DNA of 40,474 nt from a gamma proteobacterium L18 (lineage in GTDB: Bacteria; Pseudomonadota; Gammaproteobacteria; Pseudomonadales; Pseudomonadaceae): NCBI GenBank assembly GCA_000497835.1, contig KI547169.1, positions 189,655 to 230,128 of the forward strand. Reading direction: 5' to 3'. The notes beneath the pieces were generated by a model. It made no database searches, had not been told where the DNA came from, and saw only the letters and a list, made by a program, of their open reading frames with translations. Both the position numbers and the translations under genes were made by a program. Shown one piece after another: positions 21,266-28,620 of this stretch (position 1 is its first letter; every line of letters begins with the position of its first letter).

Positions 21266-21315
21266 AACACACGGAGCCGCCCACGCGGCCGACCCCGACG
21301 CAAGAAGGAGCCGAC

Positions 21316-22284
21316 ATGCCGCGTACCCTGATAAGAAAGAACCCCAGCAACTTCAAGACCCTGCCGCTGTTCGTCGAAGCCACCCCCGAAGGGCTGAGCT
21401 ACCAGAGCGTCGGCATGCCGCTGAACTTCGCCCAGACCCTGCAGCGGCGGCGCCAGGTTGCTGTCGAAGACCCCCAGCGCTTTGCCATCGAACTGGCCAA
21501 CCTGGGGGTATCAGTACGCCTGACGCTGAACTGGCAGAACCGCGACTACTGGATTCTGGTGCGCCAGCGCCGCCAGGACCGTGGTGACGTAGTGCTCAAG
21601 CTGATTTCCGGTTACGTACCTGCCCACGAGCTGAACCTGCCCCTGCTCACCGCCATCCAGGAAGTGGCCGAAGAATGCCTGCTGGAAACTACCGAAGGCT
21701 GGCTGATCGGGCGTTTCAACGACACCTGGCTGCCCACTCCCTATACCGGCGCCCTGCACTACCGCGAAAAGCAGCCCTTCACCCTGCGCCCGCTGTCCGG
21801 TGCGGCGCTGCCGGTACGCAGCGGCAGCCTCAACCTGATCGAACGCCCGCGCGCCTATGTGCACCTGCCCACGGCATCGCTGCAACTGGTCTATGACCTG
21901 CGTCTGGAAGTACCACGCGAAGCCAAGTCGCTCAGCCTGTTTCACGTGGACGAGCGCCTGGAGAAAGATCAGTTGGTGGCGCGGCTGGATCGTAGCAAAC
22001 CAGACCTGTATCTGATGCCCCTCAAGGACGGCAAGCCGTGCGCCGAGCTGTACATGCTCAAAAAAGGCCAGCTGCAGCCTGCCAGTACCCGCGGGGTGTG
22101 CCTGGCGGAAAGCTTTGCGCCGCAGGAAGGCTGGGTAGTGCGCGAGGAGCGCATTCGCTGGAAGGACTGGCTGGTGCAGCAGGGCCTGGTGCCCGTGAAG
22201 AAAAAATCGCGTTCCAAACTGACGCGCCTGCGGGTCAAGGCGCGACAGTTGGTGCGTTTAGTGCGCAGCGGGCTGCACGGTTAG
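21316..22284 (+). CDS. unrecognised protein with degenerate Nudix-like motif
   Basis: I cannot name a function for this 322-aa soluble protein. It starts with a strong AAGGAG RBS 50 bp after the aldo/keto reductase. Residues 99-123 read G-x5-E-x9-QEVAEECLL, close to the Nudix box G-x5-E-x7-REUxEExGU but with R to Q, G to L and a two-residue insertion. The preceding YWILVRQRRQDRGDVVLKLI also looks like Nudix strands. The last 35 residues are strongly basic (KKKSRSKLTRLRVKARQ), perhaps for nucleic acid or membrane contact. It ends with a 4-bp overlap (TTAG) with the convergent gene. It borders an LPS region, but a role there is only inference. Confidence 0.75.
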   Translation: MPRTLIRKNPSNFKTLPLFVEATPEGLSYQSVGMPLNFAQTLQRRRQVAVEDPQRFAIELANLGVSVRLTLNWQNRDYWILVRQRRQDRGDVVLKLISGYVPAHELNLPLLTAIQEVAEECLLETTEGWLIGRFNDTWLPTPYTGALHYREKQPFTLRPLSGAALPVRSGSLNLIERPRAYVHLPTASLQLVYDLRLEVPREAKSLSLFHVDERLEKDQLVARLDRSKPDLYLMPLKDGKPCAELYMLKKGQLQPASTRGVCLAESFAPQEGWVVREERIRWKDWLVQQGLVPVKKKSRSKLTRLRVKARQLVRLVRSGLHG

Positions 22285-23099
22285 CCTTCGGCCTGATCCT
22301 TCAGACGCTTGTCGGCCCAGGTGCGCAGGCGGGCAAACAGATGGAAATAGCGGTTTTCCCGGCGGCCCATGCCGCGCTTGGGCGAGAATGACTCTTCGGC
22401 GAATTCGCCGGTGATGCGTACCCGTGAAGCCGTGGTGTCCATGGTGCACACCTTGGCACCGGCTTGCTGCAAAACGTACTTGAGCAACCGCTCGGAGTGC
22501 AGCTTGCGCCCCGTGGCCTCGCAGAACTGGAAGATCTGCTCGACACGCTTGCCGTACGCCCTGTAGCTGTCACGGCCACAAATGGCGAACCGGTCGTTGA
22601 GGCCGCCCCACCACTGCCAGTCCGGGATGTACACGTTCAGCCGGCGCGCCTGTGGACGCTTGAAGGCATAGGCTGGGATGGCCGAGTGGTAAAGGATATC
22701 GGGCCGTGCGAACACCACGAAGTCAGGGTCGAACGGCTCGATCATCTCCGTGACCTGATGCAGCGAATTGAGCTGGTAGATCAAGTTGCGCAACGAAGCG
22801 AAGTTATCGGCCCAGGTATCGCCCTGAGCCTTGACCCGCTCGAAATCCCAACGCTCAAGCACGCCATCAGTGGAGTCGAGCTTACCGGTCATTCCCTGGA
22901 ACACGTCGTAATTGTCACCACGCAGTTCACCCTGCTCACCGGAACGCTGGTTCTGCACCTGATCGATTTTGTACAGGTGGTAGAAGCACTTCACCTCACT
23001 GCCGGCCGGCAGCTGCGCCAACAGATTTTGCTGGATGGAGGGGAAGCAGATTTCGGAATTTCGCGGGATACCAAAGAATGCCACTGCAACTTTCAACAC
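22281..23099 (-). CDS. putative glycan-biosynthesis protein, glycosyltransferase-like
   Basis: A 272-aa protein I do not recognise by name. The N-terminus LKVAVAFFGIPRN resembles a first Rossmann strand and loop. DPDFVVFARPDILYH (124-138) resembles an acidic sugar-nucleotide or metal site, and PDWQWWGGLNDRFAICGRDS (159-178) is rich in aromatics. Such patterns occur in capsule and LPS sugar transferases. The basic C-terminus may touch the membrane. Start is GTG at 23099 with AAGGTGG upstream. It is third in a minus-strand series of sugar-transfer-like genes, so a surface-glycan role is likely but unproven. Confidence 0.6.
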   Translation of the reverse strand: MLKVAVAFFGIPRNSEICFPSIQQNLLAQLPAGSEVKCFYHLYKIDQVQNQRSGEQGELRGDNYDVFQGMTGKLDSTDGVLERWDFERVKAQGDTWADNFASLRNLIYQLNSLHQVTEMIEPFDPDFVVFARPDILYHSAIPAYAFKRPQARRLNVYIPDWQWWGGLNDRFAICGRDSYRAYGKRVEQIFQFCEATGRKLHSERLLKYVLQQAGAKVCTMDTTASRVRITGEFAEESFSPKRGMGRRENRYFHLFARLRTWADKRLKDQAEG

Positions 23100-23155
23100 T
23101 TCGCGCCACCTTGGAAATATATTCGATCACTTCGACCTGTCTGTCCCACAGGTGT

Positions 23156-23863
23156 CTACTTGATACGCTTGAACAACCGCTGCCACCAGGACTGCGGTTG
23201 CAGCTTGATGCTGGTCACATCCGAGCCCAGTAACCATTCACGCTCATAGTCCCAGGCATGCCCGCCCCACAGTTTGCCCGCCTCGTTGGAAAACCCCAGC
23301 GTAAACAACTGATAGTGGTAACCGGCACGACGGCGCAGCCAATCCAGCAGCACCAAGGCATTGAAGCCCGTGGAGGGCCCCACGTAACGCTTGCCGCCCG
23401 GGCGGTCGACCGGGTAGTTCCACAACGGCGGCAGGGGAATGCGCTCGCGCAGCAGGGTGACCTGCGGCAGCGGTGACATGGCCGCCGTGCAGCCCACCAG
23501 CACCGTGAAACAGCGCGCCTGCGGGTGTTCAACCAGCTTCATGGCGTCGGGGCCATAAGGCAGGCCGAAAAAGTAGGCATCGGGCGCGTTGAAACCATGC
23601 ACGAACACATGGGTGCACAGGGGATTGAGCAGGCCGGCCTTGATACAGGTATTGAAGCTGACCACCACGTCACCGGCGCCCAGGCTCAGCGCGTCGATCT
23701 CCGCTGCGCTGATGGCCGGGTTGTTGGCCACCAGCACAACCCGGGAAGCACCGGCCAGGCAGGCCTTGAGCTCATCGGGCAGGGCGGCGAATACATCCTG
23801 ATCGCCACCGGGCAGCGCGCTCAGTGTCATTTCGTTGCAGGTTCCGTCCTGTGACCGCTCCAT
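23156..23863 (-). CDS. GT29 (sialyltransferase)-like protein
   Basis: A 235-aa protein with a layout like family 29 sialyltransferases. An L-motif-like segment (42-73) begins VVLVANNP, continues SAAEID and ends DVVVSFN. An S-motif-like GPSTGFNAL (162-170) is followed by LFTLGF (186-191). Then comes HAWDYE (202-207), matching the H-x4-E of the VS motif. I infer a sugar transferase acting on LPS or another surface glycan; the donor need not be sialic acid. No signal peptide. The ATG abuts the upstream stop codon (TGA-ATG). A longer real N-terminus is unlikely. Confidence 0.6.
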   Translation of the reverse strand: MERSQDGTCNEMTLSALPGGDQDVFAALPDELKACLAGASRVVLVANNPAISAAEIDALSLGAGDVVVSFNTCIKAGLLNPLCTHVFVHGFNAPDAYFFGLPYGPDAMKLVEHPQARCFTVLVGCTAAMSPLPQVTLLRERIPLPPLWNYPVDRPGGKRYVGPSTGFNALVLLDWLRRRAGYHYQLFTLGFSNEAGKLWGGHAWDYEREWLLGSDVTSIKLQPQSWWQRLFKRIK

Positions 23864-24838
23864 TCAGCCCGCCACCTTCAGGCCGTGACGCAGTTTGACC
23901 AGCAAGCGAGTCACGGCCGAAGGCTGCGGCCAGGGGCGCATGGGGCGCTGAATTTCGGCGGCCAGATCGGCCCCCACGCGGGCGAACGAGTAGCGGCTCT
24001 CGGCAAACGCCTGGCCATTGCGGGCAATGCGCTCGGCCAGTTCCGGGTCGTCCTGCAGCATTTGCAGTTTCTCCAGCGCCTCTTCCTCGGTGCGGTAGAA
24101 CACGGTGTTGTGCATGTCCTCGAAACCCAGCAAGCGATCTTCCTCGCCTTGGCTGTAGGCCAGCAGCACGCAGCCGCAGGCCATGGCCTCGAAGTTCTTG
24201 ATCATGAACTCGCCCATGCCGATGTCGGCGCTGACAAACACCTTGATACGGTTGAGCATGCGCAGGTATTCATCCCCGGACTTGGTACGGGCCACCAGCA
24301 TGCCGGTGCGCGCCGCCAAGGATTCGAGGATGGCCTTGCGCTGCGCATATTCCTTGCTTTTCAGGCTGCCCAGAAAACCGATGGGGATATCGCGAGGGCC
24401 ACCGAGGTTGTGCAGCATCTTCTCGTCATAGCCCTTGGAGACGAAGACCGCATCGATGCCCTCATCCACCAGGCGTCGCGCCACTACCGCGCCGGACACC
24501 AGCGCGCGACACCATGGCAAAGCCGAGTAGAGACGCGAGTAGGCCGTGCGGTACTTACTGTTGGGCATGTAGTTCTGGTAAGCGTCGTGCTCCAGGAAGA
24601 TCAGCCCCGGGATGCACTTGAGCACGTTGAGCTGCGGCAGCAGGCGCTTGACCCGGGAGAAAATCACCACGCGGTCGAAGCTCTGATAGTCCACGGAGGC
24701 CAGGAACGGCCCGAGTTTGAGCTGCTGTTCTTTGGTCAGGCGGTAGATAATGCACTCATCACAGTTCTGCTGGACGATCTCGTACAGACGGTCAAGGATC
24801 ACCCGTTGTTCGCCCATCACCAAGAGCATGACTTTCAT
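23864..24838 (-). CDS. glycosyltransferase, GT-B fold (GT4-like)
   Basis: A 324-aa glycosyltransferase. The N-terminal domain starts MKVMLLVMGEQRVILDRL. The C-terminal domain carries IPIGFLGSLKSKEYAQR and the donor-binding signature MIKNFEAMACGCVLLAY (about 210-226), typical of Glyco_trans_1_2 proteins. The basic C-terminal tail suggests membrane association. I start at 24838, the Rossmann-strand methionine; the frame stays open 47 codons upstream, but that part crosses a terminator-like hairpin and reads as non-protein. Next to hldE, it is probably an LPS-core or surface glycan enzyme. Confidence 0.78.
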   Translation of the reverse strand: MKVMLLVMGEQRVILDRLYEIVQQNCDECIIYRLTKEQQLKLGPFLASVDYQSFDRVVIFSRVKRLLPQLNVLKCIPGLIFLEHDAYQNYMPNSKYRTAYSRLYSALPWCRALVSGAVVARRLVDEGIDAVFVSKGYDEKMLHNLGGPRDIPIGFLGSLKSKEYAQRKAILESLAARTGMLVARTKSGDEYLRMLNRIKVFVSADIGMGEFMIKNFEAMACGCVLLAYSQGEEDRLLGFEDMHNTVFYRTEEEALEKLQMLQDDPELAERIARNGQAFAESRYSFARVGADLAAEIQRPMRPWPQPSAVTRLLVKLRHGLKVAG

Positions 24839-24858
24839 ATATCGACTTACCACATGAC

Positions 24859-24883
24859 AAAAAAAGGAACCCGTGGGCGGGAT
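24859..24883 (-). terminator. intrinsic terminator after hldE
   Basis: On the minus strand GA-T-CCCG, loop CCCA, CGGG-T-TC, then CC and a run of seven U. The stem is short (six pairs, one mismatch) but the U tract is strong. It lies 20 bp before the next glycosyltransferase start, so it would attenuate hldE read-through into the three downstream genes. Confidence 0.5.
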
Positions 24884-24975
24884 CAGGCGATTTGAGACTG
24901 CACGCCGGACGACCGCACACGGGAAGCAACTGAACTCAAACGCGGCTGGCCTGCTCGCGCGGGCCAGGCACGCAC

Positions 24976-26397
24976 TCAACGACTACGAATTTTCTCGACA
25001 ATTGCCGTGGTTGAACTGTTTTCCACCAGGCCCAGCACCTTCACGGTACCGCCATAAGCCTTGACGATGTCGGCGCCCACTACCTGGTCTACTGAATAGT
25101 CGCCGCCCTTGACCAGCACGTCCGGACGCACGTGGGTCAACAGATTTTCCGGGGTGCCTTCGGCAAAACTGATGACCCAGTCCACCGCGCCCAGGCCCGC
25201 CAGCACAGCCATCCGCCGATCGACGCTGTTGATCGGACGGCCAGGCCCCTTGAGGCGGCTTACCGATGCATCATCGTTGACCGCCACGATCAGCCGGTCG
25301 CCCTGGGCCCGGGCCTGTTCCAGGTAGGTCACGTGCCCGGCATGCAGAATATCGAAGCAACCGTTGGTGAAAACGATCTTCTCGTTGTGCGCACGGGCGT
25401 CTTCGATGGCCAGTTGCAACTGGTCCAGGCTCAACACACCACGCTCCGAGCCTTCCTCACGCTGGATGGCGCGACGCAGTTCCGGCGCGCTGATGGCGGC
25501 CGTACCGAGTTTGCCCACGACAATGCCGGCGGCCAGGTTGGCCAGCGCCACGGCGTGGGGGAGCTCCTCGCCCGCCGCAAGGGCTGCGGCCAAGGTGGAA
25601 ATCACGGTATCGCCGGCGCCGGTGACGTCGAACACTTCACGGGCACGGGCCGGCAGATGCAACGCCGGGTGCTCCGGGCGCAGCAGGGTCATGCCGTGCT
25701 CGCCACGGGTGACCAGCAGCGCGCCCAGTTCCAGCTCGCTCATCAGCGCCGCGCCTTTGGCGACCAGTTCGGCTTCATCGGCGCAACCGCCAACAATGGC
25801 TTCGAACTCGCTGAGATTAGGCGTGATCAGGCTGGCACCGCGGTAGATACTGAAGTCTTTGCCCTTTGGGTCAGCGACAACGGGAATGCCACGGATACGT
25901 GCAGCTTCGATCAACGCCTGATGGTTCTTCAACGCACCTTTGCCGTAGTCGGACAACACCAGCACCTTGACGCCTTCGAGCAGTTGATCCACTTCGGCTC
26001 CCAGGGCCAGCGGGTCGGTGGCGAAGGGTTCTTCAAAATCAATGCGCAGCAATTGCTGATGACGGCTCATGACCCGCAGCTTGACGATGGTCGGCTGGTG
26101 CGCAATGCGCTGGAAATGGGCACGCACGCCCGCAGCCTGCAGGCTGTTGGACAGGCTGGTGGCAGCCTCGTCTTCGCCCGTCACGCCAATCAGCGAAGCG
26201 GGCGCGCCGAGGGCGGCAATGTTCAGTGCAACGTTTGCGGCACCGCCTGGACGGTCCTCGATCTGCTCGACCTTGACCACCGGTACCGGGGCCTCGGGAG
26301 AAATCCGTGAGGTACCACCATGCCAGTAGCGGTCGAGCATGACATCGCCGACCACCAGAACAGGGGCTTGATCGAATCGCGGCATGGACAACTTCAT
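24976..26397 (-). CDS. hldE: bifunctional heptose 7-phosphate kinase/heptose 1-phosphate adenylyltransferase
   Basis: HldE (RfaE), 473 aa, performs two steps toward ADP-heptose for the LPS inner core. The N-terminal PfkB/ribokinase domain shows DRPGGAANVALN (48-59) and DVTGAGD (257-263) with catalytic D263. The C-terminal cytidylyltransferase domain shows TNGCFDILHAGH (344-355). Start ATG 26397 (MKLSMPRFD) is favoured over an in-frame TTG two codons upstream. It follows msbA on the same strand across 255 bp. That gap holds a TAATAT -10-like hexamer at 26437-26432 but no clear -35. Confidence 0.97.
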   Translation of the reverse strand: MKLSMPRFDQAPVLVVGDVMLDRYWHGGTSRISPEAPVPVVKVEQIEDRPGGAANVALNIAALGAPASLIGVTGEDEAATSLSNSLQAAGVRAHFQRIAHQPTIVKLRVMSRHQQLLRIDFEEPFATDPLALGAEVDQLLEGVKVLVLSDYGKGALKNHQALIEAARIRGIPVVADPKGKDFSIYRGASLITPNLSEFEAIVGGCADEAELVAKGAALMSELELGALLVTRGEHGMTLLRPEHPALHLPARAREVFDVTGAGDTVISTLAAALAAGEELPHAVALANLAAGIVVGKLGTAAISAPELRRAIQREEGSERGVLSLDQLQLAIEDARAHNEKIVFTNGCFDILHAGHVTYLEQARAQGDRLIVAVNDDASVSRLKGPGRPINSVDRRMAVLAGLGAVDWVISFAEGTPENLLTHVRPDVLVKGGDYSVDQVVGADIVKAYGGTVKVLGLVENSSTTAIVEKIRSR

Positions 26398-26652
26398 GGG
26401 CAACCCACATACAAAAATTAACAGGGGCGCGATATTAGCACAGCGAGCGTGCTGCCTTCAGGGCGCAAAAAGGGTCAGTGGCCGGTCGAGTTCCCTGGCC
26501 GGGACCAGCATCCTGCTGCTGATGGCCGTGACGATAGGCAAACCATAGAGGGCATTAGCTTGGATAATATTTAGGATTGGTCAAGGCGCATAAGCATTTG
26601 GACACAAATACGCCCTGTTCAACCCCGAGTGCGCAGGCCCCGGCCAGGCGCC

Positions 26653-28458
26653 TCAGGTGATGTCGGCCTTGGCCGGCTCGTCCAGGCCCATCGCGTGCAA
26701 GCGGGCGTAGTAGCCATTCATGGCCAACAGCTGGGCGTGGGTACCACGCTCGACAATTTCGCCCTGGTCCATGACCAGAATCATGTCGGCCTTCTCGATG
26801 GTCGACAGGCGGTGGGCGATGACCAGGGTGGTACGGCCCTTCATGACGTGATCCAGCGCTGCCTGGATGTGACGCTCGGACTCGGTGTCCAGTGCCGAAG
26901 TCGCCTCGTCGAGGATCAGCAGCGGCGCATTCTTGAGCAGCGCACGGGCAATGGCCAGGCGTTGGCGTTGGCCACCGGACAACAGCACGCCGTTTTCGCC
27001 CACCGGGGTATCGAAGCCCTTGGGCAACTGATCGACGAAATCCTTGGCATAGGCGGCTTCGGCGGCCGCCTCGATGTCGGCGCGCGGGGCACCGGCCAGA
27101 TCGCCGTAGGCAATGTTGTTGGCTACGGTGTCGCTGAACAGCGTGACATTCTGGGTGACCTGGGCGATATGACGGCGCAGGTTCAGCAGGCGGAACTGCT
27201 CGGTATCGATGCCATCCAGCAGGATCTCGCCTTCGCTGTGATGGTAGAAGCGCGGGATCAGGCTGGCCAGGGTCGACTTGCCACTACCCGAGCGGCCTAC
27301 CAGGGCAATCATCTGCCCAGGCTCGGCGGTAAAGCTGATGTCCTTGAGCACACGACGGTCCGTGCCGGGGTAGGTGAAGTTCAGGTGGCGCACTTCAAGG
27401 CGGCCAGTGATGTTGTCACGCTCAAGCGTGCCGTTATCCACTTCCGGCACTTCGTCCAGCTGTTCGAAGATGCTTTCGGCACCGGCGACGCCGCGCTGGA
27501 TGGTGGAGCTGACTTCCGACAGCTGGCGGATCGGCTTGGGCAACAGGCCCGCCATGGTGATGTAGGCCACCATTTCACCGGCCGAGGCATCACCGCGCAA
27601 CCACAGCACCAGGAACATCAGCACAGCCATGGCCGAGTAAATCACCAGTTGCAGCATCGGCGTGTAGATGGAGCCGGTGCGGGTCATGCGCAGCTGCTTG
27701 TCGGTGTTGCTCTGGCTGGCCCGCTCGAAGCGCTGGCTCTCGTAGGTCTCACCGCCAAAGCTGCGCACCACGCGGTAGCCCTGGATTGTCTCGGAGGCCA
27801 CGTGAGTGACGTCGCCCATGGCAACCTGGATCTTTTTGCTCTGCTTGCGGAACTTGCTGCTGGCGCGCGTGACCATAAAGGCGATCAGCGGCAGGATGGC
27901 GATCATCACCAGTGTCAGACGCCAGTTCATGAACAGCAGCGAGACGAACAGGAACACCACAGTCATGCCTTCGCGAATCACCACCTTGATGGCGTCGGTA
28001 GCGGCGCCAGTCACCATGGTGACATTGAAGGTGATGCGCGAAATCAGGTGGCCCGAGTTGTGCTGATCGAAATAGCGGTTGGGCAGGGTCAGCAGGTTGT
28101 CGAACAGCTCCACCCGCAGGTCGTGCACCAGGCCCAGGGAAACCTTGGCCAGGAAGTAGTTGCCCAGGTAAGAGCCCAGGCCCTGCCAGGCGGCGATGAA
28201 AATGATCAGCAGGGGCACCGCCTGCATCAACTGCAGGTCTCGCAGGTATGGCACCGAAGGGAACAGCACTGCGCCGGGATTGGACAGGCCATCCACGAAA
28301 TACTTGAGGATGTAGCCCAGCATTGGCTGGGTGGAGGCAAAAATCAGGAAACCGATGATACTCAGCGAGAACAGCCCGATGTAGGGCTTCACGTACCCGA
28401 GAAGTCGGAAGTAGATTTTCAAGCTCGATGGGCTTGCGGAGAGACTGGAGTCGGTCAT
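26653..28458 (-). CDS. msbA: lipid A export ATP-binding/permease protein
   Basis: MsbA, 601 aa, is the homodimeric ABC exporter that flips lipid A-core to the outer leaflet of the inner membrane. Six membrane helices occupy about residues 27-310. The ATPase domain has Walker A GRSGSGKS (388-395), signature LSGGQ (493-497) and Walker B LLILDE (513-518) with the catalytic glutamate. Start ATG 28458 (MTDSSLSASPSS) is chosen; the frame opens 17 codons earlier without an RBS. Divergent from the ligase fusion gene, with hldE downstream. Confidence 0.96.
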   Translation of the reverse strand: MTDSSLSASPSSLKIYFRLLGYVKPYIGLFSLSIIGFLIFASTQPMLGYILKYFVDGLSNPGAVLFPSVPYLRDLQLMQAVPLLIIFIAAWQGLGSYLGNYFLAKVSLGLVHDLRVELFDNLLTLPNRYFDQHNSGHLISRITFNVTMVTGAATDAIKVVIREGMTVVFLFVSLLFMNWRLTLVMIAILPLIAFMVTRASSKFRKQSKKIQVAMGDVTHVASETIQGYRVVRSFGGETYESQRFERASQSNTDKQLRMTRTGSIYTPMLQLVIYSAMAVLMFLVLWLRGDASAGEMVAYITMAGLLPKPIRQLSEVSSTIQRGVAGAESIFEQLDEVPEVDNGTLERDNITGRLEVRHLNFTYPGTDRRVLKDISFTAEPGQMIALVGRSGSGKSTLASLIPRFYHHSEGEILLDGIDTEQFRLLNLRRHIAQVTQNVTLFSDTVANNIAYGDLAGAPRADIEAAAEAAYAKDFVDQLPKGFDTPVGENGVLLSGGQRQRLAIARALLKNAPLLILDEATSALDTESERHIQAALDHVMKGRTTLVIAHRLSTIEKADMILVMDQGEIVERGTHAQLLAMNGYYARLHAMGLDEPAKADIT

Positions 28459-28620
28459 ATCACGCGAAGTTTTCAAAAAAAGGACGCTGACTTTACCACA
28501 GCTTGCCACCGGACCCCCTGTCGTTCCTTTGAATCGCGACAGGCTGACACAACTTGCGGGGAGTCATGTCACATGGATTACGTTAGTATTCGAGGCCCTT
28601 TGACCGGAAGATTGTTCAGC

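Noticed and set aside
24839..24979. N-terminal extension of the GT4-like protein
   Set aside because: The extension crosses a terminator-like U tract, lacks an RBS and does not look like protein; the Rossmann strand begins at 24838.
26404..26652. Small RNA or full promoter in the msbA-hldE gap
   Set aside because: An AT-rich stretch, a TTGACC and a TAATAT hexamer are present, but no -35/-10 pair has acceptable spacing and no sRNA-like stem with a U run is visible.
26629..28620. Very long plus-strand open frame running into the ligase fusion gene
   Set aside because: It is antisense to msbA, low in hydrophobic structure and rich in H, Q, G and R, typical of GC-rich shadow frames. Real ligase sequence begins only near 28621.
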